Assembly: GCA_902729315.2 (NCBI GenBank)
Contig: LR746268.1
Span: 4,998,501 to 5,062,500, forward strand
Source: Spirodela intermedia
Taxonomy: Eukaryota; Streptophyta; Magnoliopsida; Alismatales; Araceae
DNA: 64,000 nucleotides
Reading direction: 5' to 3'
This document shows, piece by piece, positions 38,803 through 50,369 of this stretch (position 1 is its first letter; every line of letters begins with the position of its first letter). Position numbers and translations under genes: made by a program. The notes under the pieces are model-generated. The model saw nothing but the letters and a program-made list of their open reading frames with translations. It made no database searches and had not been told where the DNA came from.

Positions 38803-41800
38803 AGGGGGGAGTTGGAAAGTATCTTCCTGACAACAACTTTCAGCCTTCGAGAGACCTTTATTCTTGAAAAGGAAAAACGAAAGCATGCAAAGACAAACTC
38901 TCCTTGGCCCATAGGTATCATGGGTGAAGTATTTTATCATTCTCCACACGTTTTATTATCCAGACAATAATAACCGTCGTTAGGGGATAACGAGGCATCA
39001 TATTATATGCATGCCCAACCGAAGTACAACAAGTCGGTAACTTATTGAATATACTTCCAAGCCAAAGGAAATGAACAAGTCTTTCACAGAACTTTTATGA
39101 GACAATCTAGTTTATCGTTTGTCAAATCTGACCTGCCCATTTTTGCGACTCATATAACGATTAGGAGCAGGGAGTATGAACTGATTGTCTCAAAGAGTGC
39201 GAAATAAGGGTGGGCACCTGAAATGCTGAGAATTGTCTCAGACTCATCTGTCATAATGCTCAATTATATCTCTATATTGATCAGAACATGCTATCAGAGC
39301 ATGCAATGTAGAATCCACACATTATCTTGGGATTTTTAAAAGATTATGGGTGCATTTTTTGCCGATTTATGGACAAACAAATTAGGAAAATTTTTACTTC
39401 AATGGTACATTTTTTAAGTTTCTAATGGTTTTTCCACACTATTTTACATGCGTGAAATATTTACTATATTTCGATTTTACTTACCCTCTCTTCTATTTCA
39501 ATGAGAGTAATTCATCAAGTGGAAGTCATTTGAATATTACCTGAAAAATTCAAACATCCTATTGGAATGTTATCGATAATTCATGGAAAAAATATTAAAC
39601 ATGACTTGCCCATAAATCAGCTCTTTCCCCATTCGTCAGTGCAATCCAATTTTTTACTTCGGCTTTTGTGGCAATCATCAAGCTGATACAATTAATAATA
39701 TCCTTATAATGTCAGGTTTAAAAATTAAGGACTGACTGTGATGTTATAACCTTAAAAATATAATCGAAAATCATTCAAGTATATTGAGATAGTAAAAGAT
39801 TAACCAAGGTGCTGGATAAGAACTGGTGAAGAAGAAACTAACCTTTCTCAGCCTCAGTTTCCTCAGTTCACTCTCCAATTGGTCCTCTAACTTTGTGAGC
39901 TCATTTATATCGTGTTCAATGAATCCATCATCGAGAACCCTGCAAAACGTTGCTGGTGTTAGGAATGCGCTAATATTCGTATGCTGTTTGACTGATGATT
40001 TTACCTTTGGTCTACTTCAAGTCCACGGTTCTTTTGATGGTCTCCAAATTCTAGACTCTTACCCTTAATAAGAAAAGTGTGTAGTATGTCATTAGGTTTC
40101 ATGAGAAAAGTTTCAAGGCAGACAGATTTAAGACTATGCGCCACAAAGAGTTGCCACAGAACATGGCCCAACTTGGTTCAAGCTTTCGTTCTATAACATG
40201 AATATCTTCATGCACATAGTTGCAAGACTAATGCTAAAATACTTGTCTTGCATATAATAGAAACTATATCATCATAGAGTCATAAGCATCAGATGTAAGA
40301 CATAGATACCAGCCAGTTTAAGTCAACAACTGTTGGTTGACTTCAAAGAGAATCACATACTCATAGTCACAAAAATAATCAAATCCGTGCCCTTTTTTAT
40401 GGACCAGTCAGTATATTGTTTTGATGTTGTATTTAATTGTCAAAAGTTAACTGGAAAAACAGATGCATGGGCAAGCACACAACGTTGCAAACATAGAGCT
40501 GAGTAAATAATACCTTTCGTGTAAGAACATTATTCTTCACTTTTCTTTCTTCGTCTAAAAATCTTTTACAGCGCTCAAAGGTTTCCTCTAAGCTGATATT
40601 TAAGAAAAGATAAATGTCATGTACTCATTACAAGCAAATAGAATAAGATCACTGGATTAGATATAATGTATTCAATGAATACAGAACCACTATTTACATC
40701 AATAAATTTATTAATTATCAAGTTTGTCCAACCCATTTTTGTACAGATTAGATATTATCATATCTAGTTGCAACACAGCAACCAATTGTGTCATATTCTT
40801 CCTCTTCCTCTTCCTCCTGGTTAAATGAGTGAGTTTTGGTTAAATGACACAACTCTCTAAAATCTACATAGAATCTGCGGAGGATGACAATAAGATTTCT
40901 CCTCTCTCTCTCTCTCCCTCTCCCTCCCTCCCTCTACTACTCCCATAACATCTTTACAAGATCATGCACTGCAAGATGTACCCCATAACGTGGCCACAAC
41001 AACTGCATAATGGTGTGATGTGGCACCAACATCATATAAAAATAATCAATCACAAAGATGAAACTTTATCATGATGACATTGAATCCCTTTTACTACTAA
41101 AAACCTCAATCAGGAAGCTTGATTTCTTGACATTATTTCATCACTATTATCTCAACAAATTATAAATCAGAATCAGTGATATGTTTAACTTTAAATAGTG
41201 TTCTGGATATATTTTTTTTCATTTTTTTTCTTTATGTTCTGCCCTCACACCTTTGCCACGAAGTGAACCTCTAGAAGTCTTTAGTGTCAAATGCACCATA
41301 GAAACATACATAATGTGGAATTTTTCACCATAGAAACTCCATGTTTGGTCATCTTTAAAGTCAACCACTAGCTGAAGATTTAGTTCCTCAATTATACTTC
41401 TTTTTCACACATACCGAAATTTGTAGTGAAAGTTGTTATAATAGAAGTGAGCCATGCAAAAGCCATGAAGGCCATGATTGTAGTAAATAATACTTCACTC
41501 ATTAAGATTGTACATTATGTATTAAAATAGCTTGAGAGAAATTTGGAGAGTTTGAAGGGAAAAAGGTATACTAATTAAGAATTGGACTACAAGTACTTCA
41601 AATCTCAAATATAATGATTCTTTGAATGACCCATAGCAAATGCTTTAAGCTCTCCACTCACTCTCATTCTCACTACCACTCCATCTCCAAGTACTTAATA
41701 TTTTACGACTTTTAATTAGAATTCATGAACTGCACATTTTTTATGTCACATTTCATATGATAAGAATTTAGTAAAGAGACAAAATATCTACAGAATACTT

Positions 41801-44800
41801 GAGAAATGACTTATTGTGTACATAATGGACATAGAAACAACGTAGGTGACACAAATCATTGTCTTCTTATCATTGGTTATACTATAAGTCCTATTGAAGT
41901 GATGTCATTAATTTCATCAATAATTTATTTCTTAGGAGTCTACTAATATTTATCTACTTTCATTTCATTTAGTTTTTAAAGTTTTTAATTTTATTTATTC
42001 ACAGTAAATTCATTAATCTACATTTACTTTTTACAATTAGCCTCTCAATTTCCTTAAATCATTATTTTCCTATCACTACATAAATTATAATAGATTTTTC
42101 ACTCAGCATTTCATATTCTTTATCACTTATATCTTGAATTATCAAGAGGCTATGAAGTATTTGACCTAGAAAAATGTCATTGAAGACATGCCAATTTCGA
42201 GTTAGGGCACTTGTGAGTTGGCTTCTCAACCATCAATCTGTTTCTTTTTATGATGAAACATGATAAGGTGACCTATGACATTGACATGTTTAACTAATTA
42301 TCATTAACATAACAAAGATATTGTCACTATGTACCTCGTTTATTGTAAAATAATTGTACCTTACATGATTGAGAGAGGGAAGGAGATAGAGAGGACAGCA
42401 CAATAAGCATTTCAAAGTTTTTCCTTTACTCAAATGTTGAACACTGCAATGAACATCATCCATCTCCCAAATAAAAACTTTGACATCAAAACCTCCTAAC
42501 CTTTAGAAGAATAGTTAATGAATTATTTAACTAGTTTAATACACTAACTTAAATTAAGCAATTTCTATCTCTCAATGAACACCTTCCATGTAGTTCAAAT
42601 CTTATGATGACGTTTTTGTAACTAGGTTTACAAGAACTCCATTATAAAAAAATAGCCTGTTAATGTCATCATTCTTGTCATTCACCCTAAAGTTTAGCTA
42701 TACTCTCATCATGCTTAACGTTAAAAATTATCTTATGCCTTGAATATCAGATAAATGTTTTCATTAAAAGAAGGATGTTTTACACCAATTGTCACTTAAG
42801 GAGTGATTTATTTATTCATTTTCTAGAAAAGTCATTGAGTCAATTGCTATCATATCTTTATCTAGAAAAATACCATACCCCATATTTTAGGTTGCATTGA
42901 ACTAAGAATAACATCTCATGCTCCACCATTATTTAAATTGTTATGAGAAGTAACAAATCAATAATATCTTGTCATCATGGCCCAAATTCTAATGTCATTT
43001 TTTTGACAAGTCTAGTTAAAATATCCACATTAAGAAAGGAATTGATTTTTTTGCCTAATTTTGCAGCAAAACAATAATTTTTTGATAAGTTAAAAGAATT
43101 AAAAAAAGGATTTTGAAGGCTTCCACAATTCAAATATCTATGAGAACGCCTATTGATATCTCAAGCTCAAAAGGGTCTCAAGGTCTCTCATCAATGTTCA
43201 AGGAGACCCTCCAAATTTGTCCTTACATTCTCATCTTACTAAAAGAAACCTTAAATATTTCATTTTTCATTTTTATTTGACATACTTCTATCATGCTAAA
43301 AGGTTTTAGTTACTACCCAAGGGAAGCTAACTTTTAATAAGGTAGTATAGTATTAAGTAAAATACATAAAATGAGGCCTTTGGACTGCAAAAAAATTAGT
43401 GAGACATATTCTGTTGCAATTACATATTTCACACTAAAACAAAAAAAAACGATAATTCATCCCCATCTTGTTGGAATTTATCTCTCATTATGCCTAGTTG
43501 AATGGATAACATTGGCTATTTATTGTCTTCTTAAAACGGTCTTAAGCCCCATTCATGAAAATTCAATTCTCAATGTAAACAGTAACAAGAGGTCACACTT
43601 AGAATACCTTCCTTATCACTTAACTTTAGTCTTTCTTCCCTTTTCATACAAACCCTCACCTTAATTAACCAGGGAAAAAATCATAGGAAAAATAAGAAGG
43701 CTCTAAAAGAAAATGACATATGATCATGTGCACCTAAAAAAAATCCCCTGATTTTTTAAAACTAATTGCACACAACCAAGCAAAATTAATAGTGAATTTA
43801 TGAAGAATGCAATAAGAATAGTAAATTTATGCACAACTATCCAAAAAAATTACATGTGTGTCTTTCCATGTTATTCGCCAAGTTTAACTTTTAGCATTTA
43901 TTATCAATGTATCAGAACTTTTGCATAGGCCAAAAAGACACTATGTTAAAAACTACTACTTCCGAGGATCAAGGTACACTCAATTGGGCATTTTCTTAAA
44001 AGTTATTTTCTAGAATGAACTATCTCAAAAGAGATGGTTATCCAAAGGTTACATTGATATTATCTCAATGCAACATAAATACTACTTGATGATATTATAC
44101 CTTTAAGGAAATGTAATAACATAAAAAACTTGTAGAATGACAAACTGATGCAACATCAAGTGCTCAAAAAAAGTATATAATCATGGCATAAATGATAACT
44201 AAATTGTAGACTTGTAATTTCATAAAGCAAAGAACATGAAAACTAATATTTTATGGTTCAAAAATGTTCTCACAAATTATTTTAAAGGTAGACCTTTCAA
44301 TAAGAGGCCTTTTTTGCAAAAAGTTCATTTCAACATTTCATCAACGTACATCAAAAGAGACATTTTTTTCATTTATTGTCTAAAGGAAGACCCCCTAACA
44401 CTCATGGGAGGGGGTGATAAAATCAAAACATAAGAGACAAGAAATACAATCACACAACCATTACTTCACTTGAGTATCCTACAATTAAGGTCAAATCAGG
44501 TCTACATTGTTCAACTAAAACTACATGTAGAAGATCTGACATGCAAACCAAATATTAGGGTAAAAAAGCACAACACGCCATAGAAAAATTATTGTAAATT
44601 TTTCTATGGAGTCCAATATTTAATAAGCTTTACCATGTGTTCTATCTCACATGCACTTAGGGTTTTATAAGCTGCTAATATTGCTAGTCAATTAATGTTC
44701 TAAGAACATGTAAAAAATTTGTTCCTAATACTTTGATTATATTTTAGGCCAATGGAATTGAAGTGGACACAAAAATGAGAAGCCTTTGTAATGATATGAC

Positions 44801-47526
44801 ATAATTTTCTCCTCACTTTCTTCAATTCTAACATCTTAGATGCGATATTAATGGTAACAGAAATAGCTCAAAAACCTTTCTTAGGGACGTCCATCAATAT
44901 TACCTAATTTGATCAATGTATGATATATTTTTTCACTAAATTATCAAGAGAGATATGCAAGATGTCCAACTATAAATTCCAACAGAATATCCATAAGATG
45001 ATGGTTTATTATTGACTTTAGAATGGGCTGAAAGCCCATGAAGCACCTGAACTGATAAACCTCTTTACATCTATTTTCCAGGGTCCAGTCCCAAAGATTC
45101 ACACCATAACAAATATCCAGCTTAAAGCCTCACCCAACGTTCCAATGGTTTCTACTGCTAAAAGCGCCAGAAGGTTCGGGCATAACTTCAAACCAATACT
45201 AATTGATTCGCACTTTTACGGATCTACACCCTCTGCCAAAAGCATTATCTTCAGTTAAATCCGTTTGTAGCCAATAATCACATTTATTCTAGATTATTAC
45301 ATTTCAAAAACATGCTATTGACCGCCAACCTCTCTTTTTCCTCCATAGCATTCAAGAATTAAACCAACCACGTATTCTGAAGATAAAAAGTTTCGTCATC
45401 TTTGTCCTTGATCTAGTAGAGGGATGATTTTTTTCTAAAACGGGGGTAGACAGATTAATTTTATCCAAGAGGGATGATTTTCTGCTCACAAAAAATCATT
45501 CACTACTATTTCTAATGGGCCACATGACCACTTGAATTCAAGCGAGGGCCGTTGAGAGAGTAAACATGAGTTGATGAGCCAATTGAGGGGCTGGGGGGGG
45601 GAAAAAATATGACTAATGGAGAAAGAAAGAGAAGTAAGAATTGACTGACTTGTAGTTGGGGTAGATTCCTACTATCTCATGACCGTATACAAGTTCTCAC
45701 CTCCCTGCTCTATCTTTCTTGTTTAACTCGTATTCGATCATCTCTAAAAAGACAAGCTTCACGTGTGGAAGATCAAGCCGGGGGACTGTACGTGCTAGTC
45801 CGTGTTGTACCTTACTGGGAGAAAAAATAAGCTAAGAGAAATTACCAGAGAATGGAGCTATCAAAAGGGACCATGCTACACAGACATCCAATCAGCCTGG
45901 ACCGTATGATAATGTGTTCCCTCTCGAGATGCTACAGACTACAGAACAGATAGTTCAGTACATCAGTCCACCAGCTCTGCTCGGACCGCACCAAAGGAAG
46001 TTCTCGTGTCCCCCAATTGGAGGGGGGCCTTCTCTTCCCTCTTGAAGAAGAGGCCCCACTGCAATAGGAGAATGGAAGACTGGGAGAGGAGGCTATATCG
46101 AAAAGTTTGATGTGCCACCAAAACTGAAAAAGAAGAATGGCCAAAAATGAAGACGGAGGTGTTCAACGGTATACGTATCCAGAAGAAACTTTCTACTTGC
46201 AGGGAAGAATTCTCCCAAGTCTCATCATCACTCCAATGTATGCTCATCGTCACAGTGTGAACTTATTTGAACAAGATAAAGAGAGCTTTTTGATGATGCA
46301 TCTTATACGCCGGCATTTGATGGTTCCCCAAGCTACCATTGTCGGGGCCAAATGGTTCTGGAAGGGAGGGACCGATAAAATAAAACTCACAGGTCAAAGG
46401 GAACCCCCCCCCCTTCTTCCATCTCTCACAACCGTCGTGTGCATGAATCTAGACACAGGGAAAACTTCCGAGTAACAAGGCTTCTATAACTATTTCATGG
46501 AGTGCGAAAAGAGGAAAATAGCGAGTGTGTCTTTTCTTCTTTCGTTTGATTTGGGTTAAATGAACACCGGCACAAACGTGTGCGTGCGTCTCTCTAACGT
46601 GCATCAACCTGGCGAAGCAAAGAAATATTCATCGGCTAGAACTCTCTGTGCAGCGCTTATTTGTGCTTGCTGTCCCTGCGTGTGCACCTGCGGAGAGAGC
46701 AAACGCGTCAACCCCACGACATTCCGTGCATTCATCACGGAAAATGCCCGTTTCGCGACGCTCCCGAAATCGACCAAAAGACTCACTGGTTTAACATTAT
46801 CCGTCCTTATCCTAGCAAGGGAAAAACATGGAGGAGGCTCTCCACAAGCTACGGCGAAGCTGAAGTACATCGCCGTTGGGAGAAGACACGAAAGAAGAGA
46901 AGACACCGCGGCCAGGAGAAAGCGTTCTCACCAGCAAATCAAATCCAGACTCGAGATGACACCGAAACCACTGCACTGGTTTTTCCCTCTTTCCTGTATT
47001 TTTCGGAGCATACGTAAAATAATCGCCGAACGAAAACGGAGAATGTCTACCGTGTCGTCGGCTGGGAATCAGACAATAAGGAAACCCGATCCACCGGTAG
47101 TAAAGAGAGGCGAATGGAATGGACGGCCACGGGGAACATAAAATCTTGAAAGAACCTAAGCACAATCGAAGCCAGAGCTCGGATTGTTCGTCCCCAGGGA
47201 GTTTTCATTCGATTATTCCCGTGGATCCACCTAAGGACGTTCTGCAGCCACCTCGCGGTGTTATCGATACATCACTTGCATTTCACAAACAGGAGGAAGC
47301 GGAAAACAGACGGATGGGGGGTGGGGGGCGCGAGTATGTACCTGGACTGGCTGGAGAAGTGGGAGAGCTTGCCCTTGGGTGAGAAGACTACGACTCCGAC
47401 CTCGGCGTCGCACAGCACGGCGAGCTCTCGCGCCTTCTTCAGCAGACCGCTCCGACGCTTAGAGAAGCTCACCATCCGCCTCGCCCCATCATCGATCCGC
47501 TGAAGCGTCACCTTCCCCCGCACCAT
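37641..47526 (-). CDS. FLC/SOC1-like MIKC MADS-box gene (gene 2), module D2 copy
   Basis: A divergent MADS-box transcription factor on the minus strand. Exons in transcript order: 47342-47526 (185 nt), 40514-40592 (79), 40005-40063 (59), 39843-39939 (97), an exon 5 I could not locate, 37772-37813 (42), and a terminal exon starting at 37652 with stop TAA at 37641-37643. Exon 1 is the MADS domain ([52 protein letters not shown]). Exon 2 reads [17 protein letters not shown], like the METIERYxRH segment. Exon 3 is [19 protein letters not shown]. Exon 4 carries the K helix [20 protein letters not shown]. Exon 6 is [14 protein letters not shown], followed by IDG. The KSLEFGDH-type exon 3 and the minimal C-terminus recall FLC-clade proteins. 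Intron 1 is 6.7 kb. MADS positions normally RQVTFSKRR read RMVSFSKRR. Exons 1-4 are secure, 6-7 probable. Confidence 0.82.
38752..38801 (+). repeat. (GT)n microsatellite specific to module D2
   Basis: About 25 GT units. The homologous positions in D1 (about 21201) and D3 (about 51508) have only a few units, so this expanded after duplication. ORFs with His-Thr or Val-Cys runs here are artefacts. Confidence 0.85.
40593..47341 (-). other. Intron 1 of gene 2, module D2 (6.7 kb)
   Basis: A large first intron, AT-rich over 40.6-45.5 kb and GC-richer over 45.5-47.3 kb. The GC-richer part contains several ORFs of 60-193 codons on both strands (for example 46560-47141 on +). The copy in D3 (53246-60819) is similar, but its frames are shifted, so these ORFs are not supported as genes. 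Large first introns are usual in FLC/SOC1-type genes and often carry regulatory sequence. Confidence 0.6.
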
Positions 47527-47862
47527 GCCTACGCTCCCTAGGAAGAACCCCAGACTTACCGGGCCAACGACGGGGAGGAAGACAACGGAATCGTGGAACC
47601 GCCTTCCCTCTCAGCTCGGCTCAACTGAGCTCAGCTCACTGCGTGCATCCGTGTGTGGGTGGAGGGATTGAAGTGCTTGTTTTAATGGTCCCGTGAAGTG
47701 TGCACTCTCGGAACTCGAGCCTGAGGATTATTCAAGCCGAATGTCGCATCTCCACCCTTGGATGGGTATCAACGCAAAAGAAACCGATCGTCCGGCAGAG
47801 TAACTCCCTCCACCTCAGGTTTCTCTCTCATATCAAAATCAGATGTTTCACGTCCCCTCCTG

Positions 47863-47867
47863 ATTGG
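47863..47867 (-). promoter_or_regulatory. Conserved CCAAT box upstream of gene 2 (D2)
   Basis: CGGCCAATCAGG on the minus strand, about 337 bp upstream of the ATG at 47526. The same sequence lies 323 bp upstream of the D3 copy. CCAAT boxes bind NF-Y factors. Confidence 0.45.
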
Positions 47868-48466
47868 CCGAGCATGAGCGGACGGAGCTCAGAGAGAGAG
47901 GGTGAGGGGAGGGATAGCATCGAGAAAGTTCTGGAGCCGTCGGTGCCCCGAAGAGTAGTATCCTTACACGAGACAACGAGCCAAGTTTGATCTCCGCCGC
48001 CAAAATTTATTCGGCAGGCTTTACATAAAAAAACCAGTTGTAGATACCATCGACACCAACGATTTATTCTTCGGGCCTGTTCATATAAGCCCTTATTATT
48101 TCGGCGGAATAATATGAAGTAAATCTACGCCGAGCTAACTACGTAATAAGCACATATGCATGGTCAACGTGAACTGTGTGCTGGTGGGGGCGAAACCGTC
48201 TGCACCAACACCGACAACTCTCTGCTCTTCGGATGGAGGCATGCGGTAGATTCCTGACAGGAGTTGCGGAGTAGACGTGCAGTCTACATATAGAGAGAGA
48301 GAGAGAGAGAGAGAAGGGGGGGCATTTGGGTCTAAACGACGAGTCGATGACCTACCCGATTTGGAAATTCGCCAATATAAAAGTTTATGCAATTAAATCA
48401 CTCACCCAACTCTCCAACGGCGACAGATTTCCATCCATCGCGTTATTTTAATGTTTTATTAATACA

Positions 48467-48487
48467 AACGTCACCCCAACTCCAAGA
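48467..48487. other. Tandem duplication junction
   Basis: About 20 bp without counterpart in either unit separate the end of the gene 2 upstream region (48466) from gene 1 intron 5 sequence (about 48488). This marks the breakpoint that created unit B. It shows no long flanking repeat, so an illegitimate-joining origin fits. Confidence 0.55.
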
Positions 48488-48552
48488 TTTAAAGGCTTAA
48501 GGCTTTCTATCTAATCATGGCATATTCACTTGGCATTCCTTAATGTTTACAG

Positions 48553-48739
48553 CGAAAGGAACTCCAAGAGGGGAACGCCAACCTCCACCGACGGGTAAAC
48601 TCTCTTCCTCCACCTTACGAACAGTGGTGCACCAAAATCCCTATATTTTTTATCTTTCTCCTAAGACTTGAACAGCTGCGCCTTTCAGCTGCAGGAAACA
48701 GGAATGGCTTGTGGAATGGTTATCCGAGAGGATGCCTAG
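48553..48739 (+). pseudogene. Gene 1 tail relic in module D3 (exons 6 and 7)
   Basis: Exon 6 copy (48553-48594) is open and reads RKELQEGNANLHRR with a GTAAAC donor. Exon 7 copy (48689-48739) reads [16 protein letters not shown] then TAG. Both frames are intact, unlike the D2 relic. Exons 1-5 are absent because the duplication breakpoint lies in intron 5, so it cannot encode a MADS protein alone. Confidence 0.8.
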
Positions 48740-49006
48740 AAGCTGGCGGAAATAGCTCTTCTCGATTCTATCATCAGTCCCCGAGCTTTTTTCTTCTAGA
48801 CGGCAAAGAGCTCCGGATCACCGCCTTCTGCACGGGGACTCAGCCCACAGATAGTACAAAAGATTTCCGCCTCAGATGATTTTGGACATGATACGGAAAA
48901 CCATTCTTGGGTAATCATAGATGAAGGTCAGCGGCTGTGATGAGGGAGATGATCGCTCCTCCCTGCCGACGGACGCTTTGGCTCGGTCCGACGAAAGGAC
49001 CCAATT

Positions 49007-49045
<39 letters not shown>

Positions 49046-49230
49046 TGAGGTTATCTTACTATGTATGAGCCGCTCAGCCTAGGAACCGCATGGGACTGGG
49101 CATTCCAAAGTGACGTCAGCATGCGAACTTGTCTGTACAACCCAAACCCAGCGGATTCTCTGAAGCTCGTTTCCTCACTGCACGGTAATCGGAGTTTGTA
49201 CATATTTGTGGCCGCAAAAAAAGATTATAT

Positions 49231-49346
49231 TGGGCTTCCACAATCCATGGGCCTGATCCAGCCCTTGTCGAAAGATCATCCGTCCAACAAATCAGGACCA
49301 TTTTCACCCAAAGATGGGCCTTTCTCGTTCTCAAGACTACTGGGCC
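49231..49346 (+). promoter_or_regulatory. Site II (TGGGCY) cluster, module D3
   Basis: TGGGCT at 49231 and TGGGCC at 49248, 49315 and 49341, at the same positions relative to the CCG-repeat ORF as in D2. Confidence 0.5.
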
Positions 49347-49712
49347 GAGTCCGTTAGTCACCCGGACGCCCACCGTTTTATCATGCGGGAGTCACAAATA
49401 TCTGTAATGATATTTACACATAGACCCTTATAAACCGCTCGATCGAGAGATTAGCCCTGATTCCTTGGTATTTCCACTTCACTTGGTCCCTCCGTTGACA
49501 TTAGATTATCGAGAAGCGAGTTCACTAAGCACTTCCTACAACTGCGTAATTTACATTACTGACTGAGATGACACGTACCAAGACAAGCGAGGGAGGAGCG
49601 GAGGACACGCTGGGGCCCCTTTATGGAGTCGGTGATGGGGAGCGCGGAGATTAAATACCAACGAGACCATGTCGACAGCGGGAGAAGGAATCACGTCAAC
49701 AGCTTCGGGTCC

Positions 49713-49767
49713 ATGAACAGCTGCAGCGTCCGGAGAGGGCCCGGCGGCGATGCGGCGTTGCTGCTGC

Positions 49768-49821
<54 letters not shown>

Positions 49822-49919
49822 TTTCGGGGGCCCTCTGGCTGTTACGAGGTCCATCTTCCTCGTCTTTGCCCTGGTCAGTAGCCATCACCTGGCCACAGCA
49901 TGACAGGAAACAAGGATGA
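49713..49919 (+). CDS. Small CCG/CTG-repeat ORF, module D3 copy, unknown function
   Basis: A 68-codon frame from MNSCSVRRGPGGDAA through five Leu and about 16 Pro codons to TWPQHDRKQG. It has the longest CCG tract of the three copies (about 49771-49820). The frame is preserved across copies although the N-terminal side before this methionine is not. Function unknown, with the same alternatives as the other copies. Confidence 0.35.
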
Positions 49920-50369
49920 ACGGCACTGCATGAAACAAGGTTATGTCGTAGCATCTCTCTCTCTTTATCCCCTCACTCTCTCTTTGTACGTGCTGTCCGG
50001 GAGGAGTCGGGAGGTAACATACCGATCGCAGCTGCTTTCGCTCGCAGACCAGTGTTCTCTCCTGTGGAGACATAAACAGATGGTGGAAGACAAAAAAAGT
50101 AGACGAGACTACTCCGATTTGATGTTATAATATAAGTCATGATCTAAAAATATGGTACTGCACAAGTAGGTCTGGTCGTATTCATCGCTTTAATTTATTG
50201 AAGTTCACGGAAATTTACATGCGCATGGATTTAAAACAACAACCTTCTGTTGCAGGTCATTTTTGAACCTTGGAGCATGTCAGTTGGTGTTCTTACCGAC
50301 CGGGAATTCATCAAACGATCTGAATGAAGCTTCCTAATTTTTTTGTATTCGTCAGTTGATGATAATTGC

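Larger units (their letters stand above)
35629..48466. repeat. Tandem duplication unit A (module D2)
   Basis: Aligns collinearly with unit B at 48488-61943. Shared landmarks are the gene 1 exon 6-7 relic, the site II block, the CCG-repeat ORF, gene 2 exons 7, 6, 4, 3, 2 and 1, and the region upstream of gene 2 down to TTATTTTAAT...TTATTAATA at 48466. Homology of D2 to D1 extends further left, to 35183. Identity is high in both introns and exons, indicating a recent event relative to D1. Confidence 0.85.

Noticed and set aside
38719-38970. ORFs with His-Thr or Val-Cys runs
   Set aside because: Translation of the (GT)n microsatellite.
46560-47141. 193-codon + ORF in intron 1 of gene 2 (and the related 60070-60507)
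   Set aside because: The two duplicates have shifted and broken frames relative to each other, and no motif is recognisable; better explained as GC-rich intron DNA.
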